Below are positions 38,683-50,090 of a stretch of DNA of 64,000 bases, piece after piece (within the stretch, counting starts at the first letter, position 1; every line of letters begins with the position of its first letter). Under the pieces are notes generated by a model. It saw only the letters and a program-made list of their open reading frames with translations. It ran no database searches and was not told the origin of the DNA. The position numbers and the translations under genes are program-made. The stretch lies in NCBI GenBank assembly GCA_942159475.1, contig OW804097.1, positions 118,294,013-118,358,012 of the forward strand. Direction: 5' to 3'. Source of the stretch: Sthenelais limicola (Eukaryota; Annelida; Polychaeta; Phyllodocida; Sigalionidae).

Positions 38683-41600
38683 ATGTGTGTGGCGAGGGGG
38701 GGGGGGGAGTAAGTTATTGAAGCACCAATCCAGGCACACGTAACAGGACAATGACCCAAGTAACTGGACAGTAGTTACTCGATGATATTGTGGTAATTAA
38801 ATATGATTCTTCATAGCTGCAGACGTGCCATTTAAAAGAAATATGGTTTAGGCTATGATTTAGGTTCCTGGTGTATAAAGGGACATAGGGCTACCCCACA
38901 GCACTATTTGACAATATGGTCCTGCTTTATTTCGCCTTTTATAGTGATGGTCAAGTTCAAGAAGCGCCCCCCCCCCCCCATACACCCACATACACCTACA
39001 CACATACACACAAAGGATATGTTTTCGTTCATATAATCGTTTTTCTGTGTACAAGTTCTCAACAAAAGTTGAACTGAGGCTCATTTCCTACCAATTATAC
39101 ACATGTCACTGTACTCTACAAGAATAGATTGTATATCGTCATATTATTTTGTGTATCGATTAATAAACGTTTCTAATAATAATAAAAAAAAGTTATAAAC
39201 CCCCGCCCCCAGGACCTATAGGACTAAATATGGCCATATATATAGTGCATGCATGTTCGGAAATACGTTGGGCTTTGAGACAAATGGATACACTTCTTTT
39301 TTTCTTTTTCTTTTTCTTTTTTTTTTATTTAACACATGTATGCAGCCATCAGTGATAAGAATATGGGTATATGGATATGGATATATGTGGATATATAAGG
39401 ATATTCTTCCAGGAGAGTATACTTGATCTTTACGAATCCGCAGCAACATGTGTGAGAACTCTCGTAATTTCCTCTCTGACTCTTTTCTTCAAATGGCCAT
39501 TTGCCCAGAAGGGAAAAAATGCGGAAAATCTCTGATTACTATCATCACTTACAGTAGTGCCGAATAATTATCTATATCCACAATTGCCCACCTATTTAGT
39601 GAGGCACCTTCATGTTTCAGCAGTTACCTTTTTTATTTCCACAATATTGCATCTCATCAAATATACCATCTATACGGAATCAAGAGTTGATTGCGAATAA
39701 TTCTCTATTTGCATGCGAGTGACAAAAATCCTAAACATAGTATACCTCTTTCAAATAACATAATGAGCTACTAATCGATTAATTCGGCGCATTAGCGAAT
39801 GATTTCAAACCACGGGATATATTGGAAGCTTGGGCAATAGTTAATAGAGCTATATTCATATACATTGGTTTTATCAACGAGACTCTCGTTGGTTTTACCT
39901 ATTGTGGCCATGAAATCAAACTACAGTATTCGAATTAGTATAAGCTGGTCCCTTCTGAGAGCGATTGGGATGGTTGTCCCAATTTTTACAAATATCGATT
40001 ATATTCTGTCAGGCTTCTTCAGAAGAAACACTATTTTAAAATCGGTTAAAGATTTGAATAATGCTAGAATCACTTGGAATAGGAAACCCCCTCACTATTA
40101 ATTTATATAAACTTTTAAAGGTACTCACCAATCAAGGTGTGTTTGAAATATAATATAAATATATGATAAGATGAGATAAGATTTTTTTTTATTTGTCAAA
40201 GGATATGGTAGTTTAGACCAAAAGGTTGTGAACTTCTCAAAAAAAGTTTTTAATTTCCGGCCATGCCTTTCTTGATTCTGCTCTTTGTTACAAGAATTTC
40301 TAATTCTACCTGTTCTACATAAAAACTCCGAATAATTGGGATTGAAAGCAGCATTGTGTAAAAGGTAAATTATGTGTAGTACCATCCTCGGTGGTCAGCG
40401 CGTAACTCAATATGTGTGTTTTGAACAATGTAATTGTTGAGGATATCTTCGCAATTAAAGTATTGGGTTTTTTTCTGAACACATATATGTGACAAATCTT
40501 AATGGATAACTTTGGCCTGCATAAGGAATTCAATAATTACATTCAGAAGTGGTTCACAACCAAATTGAAATTCGAGCACCAACAAAATTAGTTGTTTTAC
40601 AAGGCTGCTTAGCATTTTTGTGTTCTTTCCTCCCAATAAAGTTAATTTGTTTTTCACTCGAGGTCACAAGCATGCGTATAGATAATATATACGTGGGCCT
40701 ACAAGTATAGATATACCGGTAGGCTGCATACACGATTCCATACTTATTTTAAGCAGTTTGATCTTAAGGAAACGTGATGTCATGACCAGCCATCGAGACA
40801 GTCCATTAGCGTCAATTTTGATCGGATCTTAACGTTTCACACTACGGGAAAAAACTCGTCCGTTGTTGGTTGCTGTAGACAATTCCAAGAGGACAAAATC
40901 ACTAAACTTGAGACCAACTATCATCACCCAGCATCACGCCTAGCAGAAGAACCTGACAAAATAGATCCAATAAAAATGGATTTTTACGTCAAATTACCTT
41001 TCCTGAAAACTCAATTAGCCGCACGATGCGCAATAAATCGTTTTTAATGACTGAACTAAGGCCGTTGTCATAGCAACCAAAGTGATGAAAATAATTACGC
41101 CTAAACAGCCATGGCTTGCTCCGGCGTGTCGGAGACGCATGCGCACTCCGTCCCTCGTCAATAGACTATCGGTATATACACATAGATCGTTTCATTGCGT
41201 CACACCTCCCTCTCCTCCTTTGTAATCAACAATTTGAATTAATTAGATCCAATTAACATAACTTATTCTGAATTACGTCAAAGAATCGAGATTATAGTTC
41301 GGAAAACGACCGAACGTGGCACCATTGTAGTGTTGGTAATAATTCCATGAAAACGCCATGTATAGGCAATGGATCGGTGTAATACATATTAGATCCTTAC
41401 CTCACAGACCGTGGGAATATCAATAGTACCAATATTCCAGATGTTGATCAGAAACGCTTATGGATAAAACCATATCGACGGAAATAGATGGCAGGAAAAT
41501 AGGGGACAAATAAACCTAATCTATTCTTTAGGAATTTAGAGATGTCCCTTCGATTACAACCCCAATAATACCAGATATTGTTCGGTTAGGGAGACCGGAT

Positions 41601-42885
41601 CGGGTACGCTAGCATGTCCATGCATGCAAGATGGAGGATACATATAATAACCAAAGCTGTAAACTCGCATTATTGTCTACTCCCGTCCATAAAGAATGAT
41701 CAAATATTCAAAATAATATTCTAATGAAGCTCTATTATTTAATAAGATTGTGTATTCCATTATTCTAAGTAAATTCAAATATCAAACAAAACGCGATGTC
41801 ATTCGTGTAACAAGTTATAGAGAGAAACCTATTTGCTGTTTCTAACCTTTCGACCGTCCGCTCATTTGTTTTTCTGCTCACGAAATGCATCGTTATTTGT
41901 TTTAATTAATTGGCATAAGCCAGCAAAATTAAAATATGCCAATGTTTCGTCCTATACAAGCTTTGTGTGTCTATTTAAATGGATTCACTAAAGGCTTTTT
42001 CTAAAGTATCTAATCACACCGTGGACTTACTTTTTCATTCGAATGTCGGCATAGATTTCAGTTGCAAAGACACCACAGAAGAACGGCTTTGAATTGTACT
42101 TTTTAAAACGAATGAAATTGGCTTCAATTTACAAGAAAACCGTGACCGCTGAATTCCTAGGTCTATATACCAAGCATCGTCTATATTTGTCTACCCTGAC
42201 AGTCTTATCTATAAAAAGATTTGACTTTTGAAAATGTACAAAAGTTGATATTTCTTACTTTTCTCCGAAATGTTATTGATTATTTCTGAATGTTGCTTTC
42301 CTACAGTAGCAATTTCGTGTAAAAAGGATTAATTAGTTGTTAGCCTAGTGATATAAATATCTAGGAAATACTTTCATTGAGAAAGAGGTTAATAGGGCCA
42401 AAAAGAACATGTGAAAATATCCTTTTTGAAATAGTCTATCTTGGTGACCTTTAGATGGGTTGGCTTCCTATTGGGATTGAATACAACCGAAAATCTTTTT
42501 TTAAACATTTTTGGCGGAAATTAGCTGGTATATGCAGCGTTGTGGTCTGTCTCGCTAGCTTCTAAAATAGCCATGACGGAAATTGGCTGGTGACACAGCT
42601 TTATATAAAATGTCTAATCTATATACCTCCCTAGTAATTTGTCTTCATGTTATAATTTGTTTCCTCGCGTTTTCGGATGAGACAAATTTCTTTAAAACAT
42701 GCATGTTCCCCTTTAAGGCAAAGACACTGATAGTCGATAATCATCAAATTTAACTGTCTCAAATCCAGAACAATATCTTGATTTTATCATGTCGATAATT
42801 ATGAGAGGACCGGAAAAAACAAGCAGTATAATTTATACTTCTTGTTCGGTACCAACGGGAAGAAAAAGTTATCCGTGTCGAAACT
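38683..42885. other. 4.2-kb region without recognised genes
   Basis: Simple sequence includes a G-run near 38697, a C-run followed by ACACAC repeats at 38967-39010, a T/C-rich tract near 39294-39330 and GGATAT repeats at 39365-39400. The segment near 40830-41160 is more mixed in composition and may be regulatory. Confidence 0.4.
41064..41077. promoter_or_regulatory. X-box (RFX-type) motif
   Basis: GTTGTCATAGCAAC fits the X-box half-site form. An NRF1-like word, GCATGCGCA, lies about 60 bp downstream, and the local DNA is richer in CG. No transcript can be assigned. Confidence 0.4.
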
Positions 42886-43095
42886 AGTGTACAGAGAATG
42901 AACAATTCGTCTTTACCAATCCTCTCAAATAACCCAAATTCAATTAAAAAATGAGGCCCAAAATACAGTTCAACAAACCAAACAGATGTTTTGAATCAAC
43001 CGAATACCAAATATAACTAGATGAAACTAGTATTGGCCAGTGTTCAGTATAATTTAGCAGATATTAGTAAATGTTTAGAACTGTGGATTGTCTAT
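42886..43095 (-). mobile_element. Highly diverged GGGTCAG MITE
   Basis: CAATTCGTCTTTACCAATCC and CTCTCAAATAACCCAAATT match the family core, followed by AAATACAGTTCAAC. The ends have decayed beyond recognition, so this is an old copy. Confidence 0.7.
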
Positions 43096-43881
43096 TTGTT
43101 GGTGACTTCAGCCACATGAATACTATATACTTATAAATATAGGAGTGAATTTGGCATTGATATTATTTCATTCTGATGCAAAGTACACAGTTCTTGCAGG
43201 TTCATAAGCATCGTTTGGAGCAGCCATTCAATCTCCGACACTTTAGGAACAAGAATAATGATATCCATATCTTGTGGGTCGGGTTAAGATTCAGCTTTAA
43301 AACCCATACTACCCTTTACCGCTACTCGGCATATAACTATACATGGACACAGAATAGTATACATGGACAAAGAGCAAAGACCCATGCTAATTAGTGATCG
43401 CATAACATGAAATATTTATATATGTTTTCCCATGGGAGAATGGACCGACCAGCTATAGATGTCCATGGTCGCTGATAGTACAAGATATTGCTGTTCTGAT
43501 GAGGCGCGCTGGTAAAAACGTCAGGTCCATTGAAATGGCACGAGGAAGGGACAAAAATATAATTATGAATCCAATGATGAAATAATGTTCGGTTACTCTC
43601 AGATCAAAATAAGATCTATGTGTTCTATCTGCATGAACCGTATTAAATATTATTTACGACACCGTTTTGAGACATGGAACTTCACACTAGCAATACCTCT
43701 AACAACTTGAAAGATATTTAGCACAAAATAGTTACTATGGAATGTTGGAGTATTTTCCTTTATAAACTTACCCTGCTGACCCCCCCCCCCCCCCCCTTTC
43801 CAAGTATTCCTTATTTTCAGCTTCATCTGTGTGCCATTCTCTCTCTACCCCCACCCCCACCCCCTTCAACTAGTATCATAT

Positions 43882-44124
43882 GGATCAGATTTTCAGAAAA
43901 TGTGCAATTCACCTTAACCAATTCTCTGAAATAACCCAAATTACAGACGAAAATAAAGTTCAAAATACAGTTCAACCTAACCAAACATATTGCTAGAATC
44001 AATGCAATGCCAATTAACTATATTTGAATTTACCTAGTATTGACCAAATCGCAGCCTAACGTAGCAGAATTTACTAAATGTATACAGCTGCCAATTGTAC
44101 GTACATTTTCTGAAAATATGACCC
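43882..44124 (-). mobile_element. GGGTCAG MITE, subfamily B
   Basis: Left end GGATCAG. ATAT on both sides. The right terminal repeat has a duplicated GTAC. A C-run and CCCCCAC repeats lie just upstream. Confidence 0.9.
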
Positions 44125-44971
44125 ATATATCATCCTCCGTGCATCTCCATGGTTGATGGCCCATAGCTAGCATTGGCTTCCATGGTACACAACGTCAAAT
44201 GGTTTGAAGATGAATGTTCAAATTTCATTTGTATATCTCCCATCGTTCTGCCTTCACTTCAAGACCATCAAAAATAGTTCCTGCCATTATCTGTATGATT
44301 CTTATTATCAACTGGAAGAGGATGAATCATCAAAATTGTTGCATTGGACAACATAATGGCAGGCATTTCCTGCAGTCAAAGAAAATTCCACACCTGACAT
44401 TATTGATAATCACTATTAGCAAAATGTATAACCAATAACTAAATAATGTTAAATCAAGGCTAAAAAGATAAACGATTGAAAATAATTTTTAGTTTGATTT
44501 TGAATCAACAGTTTCTAAACCGTAGATGAGGACCTAGCTTTTAGTTATGCCAATTGTGTTATACATAATATAATATAATATTCGCCTATTTCCCTGTCGG
44601 AATATCTTCTTTGTTTCTTACCACTCTCAGTAAATAGCTTCTTTATGTCGCCATCTGCCATTTTTTCTTACCACTCCACCCCAACCAACCCAATCTCCCC
44701 AGACATCCCCCACCTCACTCAAATCCCCCAACACCGTACATAATAAATATCCCTTAATTCTCCTCAGGCATAAGATGATAAAATTCAATCCTATTTTTGT
44801 CATAGTCATATATATTTCTTCACGCGTTTCTCAAATATTCGCCCTAGCCCCAAGGCGAATGAAACCCAGTACGCGTATAGTGTAGCATTGATTGAGGCCA
44901 GATGGTCATTCATTGTGTATTTGACATCTCTTTAACGCGGCAAATAAAGTTTAGCATCTGGAGAAATAGGT
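44125..44971. other. Intergenic DNA upstream of PIGP
   Basis: AT-rich with a C-rich tract near 44680-44720. No gene was seen. Confidence 0.4.
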
Positions 44972-44985
44972 GGCGCCCTCTGCTG
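44972..44985 (-). promoter_or_regulatory. CTCF-like motif upstream of PIGP
   Basis: The reverse strand reads TCAGCAGAGGGCGC, matching 13 of 14 positions of the animal CTCF core. It lies about 190 bp before the PIGP start codon. Binding is inferred from the motif only. Confidence 0.4.
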
Positions 44986-45177
44986 ACTTGCGTCCGAAGT
45001 AAAGTTGTATTATAGTGTGATCCAATCAAATTCACTGTTACAAACATGTGGTGTACTGAGCCAATAATAGATCACTTCACTTGGGTTTCGGAGATGGAGT
45101 AAGCTGGCTTGTTTACACGGATAGGATATGCAAGTAAAATCCAGGAGAATTTACCCCTCTTAAATTGTTCTTTTATT

Positions 45178-47523
45178 ATGGAGAAAGTGGCTTCAAGTCC
45201 GAATCAGCCATTCCCTACTCCGGGACGTGCGATCTATGGCTTTGTGTTGTATCTGGCTTCCTTCATCCTATTAGGTATGTTCCTTTTACTGCCCATCGAA
45301 TGGTGAACAGTCGACAGTCGGAAGTTCTAAGGCTTAGGGCACTGTCTCAGTTAGGCTAATCTTAAATAATAAAATTGCTCTTTGAAGCTCTGTGAGGGTA
45401 TAATGTATAATCAGAGCTATATATATGTATATGTATAGCTCTGGTATAATGTAACATTATACCCTCAGAGTTGAAATAATTACCAATTATTAAGTGATAA
45501 CCTGACAATATCTTATTAAATTTAGGCTGAAATGTGATAAACTTATAATTATTATCAATGACAATGATCACAATCTGTTTTCTGGAAGTGGAATTAAGGT
45601 AATACCACTAGTGGCACTACAAATATAGAACTAAAGTAAAGAATATGACATTACCTGTGACATATTTCAACATTTCTCCACAGGTTTATACATTATTTGG
45701 GCTTACATACCTGACGATTGGTTGCACGCAATTGGTCTCACATACTGGCCACAAAAGTAAGTCCACAACCATTGAGTTCTATTAGGTAATAATTTGAAGA
45801 ATATTCCAAGACCAATTAATCCAGGAAAAGACTTAATTTCATCAATATTGTCATCAATATATGGTATATAATTATTACTGCTCATGCATAAATATTATTA
45901 ATTATAAATATTGGTATAGTACGACACTCAAAAGTATTATAGTGTAGATTACAACATCCTGGAAGAATAGACTATCACACTTTCTTAGAGGCTCGCAATT
46001 TTGTGTAATAATAATATACACCAAGCATTTCTCCTAACACTATAATATATAGTAGGCCTTTGTACCGGTATAAGGTTTTTGTGAACATTTTTTGATGACT
46101 GAAATGTATGAGGCTTACTGGATATTGAAGGTATAGGATATGTTCCATTTTAAAACATTAATACACGCATACCGTATTTATATAAGTATTTGGGTCAGAT
46201 TTTCAGAAAATGTACAATTGGCAGCTCTACATATTTAGTAATTTCTGCTAAATTCTGCTAGAAATATGATACATTAGGGTATATCTGAGTATATGTGGTA
46301 TCGCATTGATTTAAAGTATCAGTTCTGTTATGTTAAACAGCATTATTTTGAAGCTCATTTCTGTCTTAAATGTGGGTTATTTCAGAGGATTGGAGAAGGT
46401 GAATTGTACATTTTCTGAAAATCTGACCCATATGTAAAATGCTTTATAATAGAGACTACCCTCAAAAAGGCCTTTTACATATACTACTCACAGGTGGATA
46501 ATTACGAGTTAAAGTCTATTATGAATGTTTATGTTTCAGATATTGGGCGATAGCAATGCCAGTATATATGACCCTTGGTGGATGTTGTATTCTCTTTGTG
46601 TATTGTGCCCATAACCTTGTTATCACCAAACCTCTAGATTCTATCAACACAATCTCAGGTAAGATGTTTCGATATATCTATTATACACCATATTACATAC
46701 GTATGTGATTTCAGGAGTGCTATTCGGGGTGCTATTTGAGCTGAATATCCACAAGATTGATGGGAAGTAAGGATAAATCGAGTTCCCTTGTTGATTTAGT
46801 ATGTAATAAATACCTAATAGCACTCTGTTCGGTTTGTAATCGATCTTGACGTTGGGTCAAATGGCACTCTACCTTGGGGTGTCGTGCCATTTGACCCAAC
46901 GTACATCTCGATTGATTACAAACCTATAGTCCAGGGTTGGAAATGGCGATCTCGACGTTGCTAGTCTTTGCAATCTTTACTAGTACTACCAGTATGTCTT
47001 CACGGCCTGTGACACTTTCCTATTTTGACCTGATGAAGAGCAAGATAGTTCGAAAGCTAGTATAAATAAAATAACCCACAAAAACCAACACTTTGGGATT
47101 ATTCCTCTACTATACATGCAACTAAGAAGAGATTAACTGGGATCCCCGCTATATAACGACGACCAACCCCTCTCGTTATACTTTCCCATTTTGACATAAT
47201 TTTTCTGATTGACTGTGGACCAGGGGAAAAGACCAGAGATCATATATATCTTAATACTAATAATCGTATATTCGGCCGACTTGATTTCTCTAAAATGACT
47301 TGATTGCCATGAAATTTTAGGACTGATTCGTTTAAAACAAATACATTAACATTTGTGTTCCTTTTAAAATTGCGTTATTCTTTTTTCAGATAAACATTCA
47401 ATTAGGGCGTCTTTAGACGGCTTACATCCTGACGCTATTCCACCCATCGGTGATATTCCTATCACAGAAGTTAACCGAAGACTCTATTCTAGCACCCGTT
47501 ATATGAATAGCGGTGACAGCTAG
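45178..47523 (+). CDS. PIGP: Phosphatidylinositol N-acetylglucosaminyltransferase subunit P (4 exons)
   Basis: Subunit of the endoplasmic-reticulum complex that moves N-acetylglucosamine to phosphatidylinositol, the first step of GPI-anchor synthesis. Exons: 45178-45274, 45684-45756, 46540-46658, 47390-47523; all introns are GT..AG and the joined frame gives 140 residues, close to the animal norm of about 134-158. Two membrane segments are visible, about residues 18-42 and 61-85. Family hallmarks include RAIYGFVLYL (17-26), LTYWPQKYWA (51-60), PLDSINTI (88-95) and the C-terminal ITEVNR. The ATG at 45178 is chosen because it precedes the conserved core closely; the upstream extension has no ATG in frame. 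Introns 1 and 3 hold foldback hairpins and intron 2 holds a MITE. AATAAA at 47857 is a candidate polyadenylation signal. Confidence 0.96.
45388..45470. repeat. Foldback hairpin in PIGP intron 1
   Basis: CTCTGTGAGGGTATAATGT pairs with ACATTATACCCTCAGAG, and inside it CAGAGCTATA pairs with TATAGCTCTG around a TATATG loop. It could be a small transposon or a structured intron element. It encodes nothing. Confidence 0.75.
46192..46429 (+). mobile_element. GGGTCAG MITE, subfamily A, in PIGP intron 2
   Basis: Full-length copy. Flanks ATTT and ATAT agree in part. It lies about 110 bp before the exon 3 acceptor. Confidence 0.9.
46831..46924. repeat. Long foldback hairpin in PIGP intron 3
   Basis: The left arm (46831-46867) and right arm (46884-46924) pair almost fully, including GTTGGGTCAAATGGCAC with its exact complement, around a 16-base loop. 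The right arm has 4 extra bases. A miniature foldback element is likely; a microRNA precursor is not excluded. Confidence 0.8.
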
Positions 47524-48180
47524 AAGTAAAAATATGGAAATTCGGCGTTGAAATAATATCATGGATTTACAGTTGAAAGGGGAAATCAAGTGGCAAATGA
47601 CTGATTAGAACATTCACATGTCGGAAGCAAGATCTCATCTTACTATTTTTTTCGTGTTTTGTACTTGTTTATTTCACAATCAGCTACATTTAATGAAGGT
47701 GGAATCAATCGGTTTCCCCCAATTTACGTTTAGGACAGGAGTAGGAAATACCCAGCGATAAAGGCAAATTGTGGCTACAATACCGCTATATGAATTCATT
47801 GTATCTCTTCTTAGTCTCTTCAACGTCTATTTGGTAGATTGATTTATTTTATAGATAATAAATAATTTTCAAAAATCACGATAATATTTGTCCATCGCGG
47901 TTGCAATCGAAAATAAGTATTCAGATGATGTGTTCAGGCACATCATGTTATTCTTTATTTGGGGCAAGCATATTACCCCGCCCCCAGCACCACAGAGGAC
48001 TCTTACACTAGATTCTGTGAGAATCGCATGAGAATCGGCTTAGTGGAGTCCGGGAGGTATGTGCATCTCACTGGTAGAATGAACTAGAGAGTCGGTTATG
48101 CAGGTTCTATGCCGCTCTTCGCCATTTCCAATATACCCTGGACTGAATGTAAAATGTCTGCTATTATGTTTCTCTTAAGA

Positions 48181-48268
48181 GCCTAGTCCACTAAGCCAGA
48201 ACAGAACTTAGTTGGAAAGGGTCCTCTGCGGCGCAAAATCGCGTGAGAATCGGCTTAGTGGACTAGGC
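48181..48268. mobile_element. 88-bp mini-element with 17-bp perfect inverted ends
   Basis: GCCTAGTCCACTAAGCC at the left is the exact complement of the right end. A related half copy, with GAGAATCGGCTTAGTGGA, lies near 48030-48050 in the same orientation as the right half. It is probably a miniature transposon. Confidence 0.7.
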
Positions 48269-49114
48269 CTTTATGCGTTGTGCGTCTGGAATCTGATGTG
48301 AAGATGCCACTCAACTATCGATCGCTTCCAATCAGCTAGAATGATTTGTAAATGTGCAATGAACACATTTTTTACATGATAAGGTTGTGGACTAGTTTAT
48401 TCATGACTGTTCTAAAGACTTATTGAACTACCGGTATTCTTCCCCTTACAAGCTGGTCTTGTGCGGGTATTGAAGACTACGAGACGTCTATGCAGCGATA
48501 TAATGTATCGGCCTAATTTGTATGATCTTATTGGATGATTGTGTTTACGACTTATTCAATTTGAGACGTGTGTACACGGAATATTTATTAATAAAAAAGA
48601 AAATATACTTTTTGATGTTATTCTTTTTTCCACTTCTTCCAATTGCTAACTACCGCGTGAATAACTCATCTGACTGTATATCAGTAACTATCAGTGTATA
48701 ATATTTGCAGCAAACATTCGTTAGTTTGCAAATTGACGGTAAATATTAGACAATTTCTGTTTCTTATTACCTCCATATTTCATTATCAATATCCAATATA
48801 TCCCGAGTTATTACTTATATGTTTTAGGTGGAAATTACCCATACAACAAATGTGTTTATTATTTTGTCCACATCGTGTATACATACCTAGCTGTGTTGAT
48901 AGCCGCGTAGCATAGTCTACCTATAATTCAATAGGATGTATCTGGGGGGCCCAGGTTTTCTTTTCGTTGGTAAAAACTATAATAATCTTTTTTTTTCTGA
49001 ATGTATGAGTCATAGAGAAAACTTATTTTTAAGTTGGAAAGCTGTGTATTTAATTGCATGTGTTTCTCTTGTCAATATAGTGTCTCCAATCATGCATGAT
49101 ATATTTCTAGCTAT

Positions 49115-49174
49115 TTCTAGGGCTGATAATTACTTATGGTGGGCTTCTAGGGCTGATAATTACTTATGGTGTGC
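49115..49174 (+). repeat. 30-bp tandem duplication (two units)
   Basis: TTCTAGGGCTGATAATTACT plus TATGGT and four more bases occurs twice in a row with near-perfect identity. Confidence 0.85.
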
Positions 49175-49398
49175 TATCAAAATTCACATAGTGTCATAGA
49201 TTGGTTATTCAATGCTCCACTAATTTAATGTGGATTCAGGCATATATAATGATTTGATATTGGTACGGATTTCAGTAGATCCCAACGATAACAATGAATA
49301 CACACTCATAAAACAGCAATAGGCTACATTTATTGTTATAAATTCAACTAAATACTATCTTGGAAGTCCATAACTAGGTGGTGGCGGCGGAGGCTGGC

Positions 49399-49419
49399 GG
49401 GGGGGGGGGGGGGGGGGGG
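49399..49419 (+). repeat. Poly-G run of about 21
   Basis: Homopolymer 53 bp outside the left end of the palindromic transposon pair. Length is uncertain because such runs are poorly sequenced. Confidence 0.85.
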
Positions 49420-49464
49420 AATAAAACATCGGTAGCTTGCGTTGCCAGGGAAGTATACCTCCCT

Positions 49465-49472
49465 GTCGTGCC
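49465..49472 (+). repeat. Candidate 8-bp target-site half, left flank (GTCGTGCC)
   Basis: Seven of these 8 bases recur as the reverse complement at 54007-54014, immediately beside the inner end of the other transposon copy. Confidence 0.75.
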
Positions 49473-49480
49473 GCTCCCGA

Positions 49481-49650
49481 GACGTTAGGGCCCCTGGTCA
49501 TTAGGGCCCTTGCCAGTAGGGCCCGGGCTTAGACGTTAGGGCCCCCGGCTTAGACGTTAGGGCCCCGGGCTTAGACGTTAGGGCCCTGCCATTAGGGCCC
49601 GGGCTTAGACGTTAGGGCCCCCGGCTTGGACGTTAGGGCCCCCGCCTTGA
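49481..49650 (+). repeat. Subterminal GACGTTAGGGCCC array, left outer end
   Basis: About nine GGGCCC-centred units spaced 15-21 bp apart, most reading GACGTTAGGGCCC and some shortened to CATTAGGGCCC or CAGTAGGGCCC. Such subterminal arrays usually serve as transposase binding sites; that role is inferred. Confidence 0.88.
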
Positions 49651-49744
49651 CCTCGCTTGTTGTTGTACTAAGTGTATTTCACACCAGAGGGCAACAAAGA
49701 GGGGAGTGGTGGTATACCTACTACTCGCTTGTTGTGTGTATTTC

Positions 49745-49758
49745 ACACCAGAGGGCAG
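49745..49758 (+). promoter_or_regulatory. CTCF-like motif in the transposon end
   Basis: ACACCAGAGGGCAG matches 13 of 14 positions of the CTCF core. A second, weaker copy (ACACCAGAGGGCAA) lies at 49681-49694. The mirror sites in the other transposon copy are at 58215-58228 and 58279-58292. Confidence 0.4.
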
Positions 49759-50090
49759 CAGAGACGTGGTGATTATACCTATTACTATAGTTTAGCGCCC
49801 TATTGCTTGACAAGAAAGTGGGAAGCTGGGAGTGGGAAGACCAGATGTGTTGACCATATAATGTCACCCACCACCGCCTCTGTCGGTAGACCGGAACGGG
49901 ATGCGATACCTGATATCCTATTACTGTTTTAACCCTTGTCGCATCCCTCCAGTTTGTGGAAGAAACAATATATTCATGCATGGCAACTTAACTTGTATGG
50001 CTTAAAGCTAAATAATAATTGATCGCACCTAGTAAAACTAATAATAATTGATCGCACATAGTAAAACTTATACAAATTCATACCCTGATA

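Noticed and set aside
45109..45177. Upstream extension of PIGP exon 1
   Set aside because: The longer frame would have to start at TTG. The first ATG, at 45178, directly precedes the conserved core.
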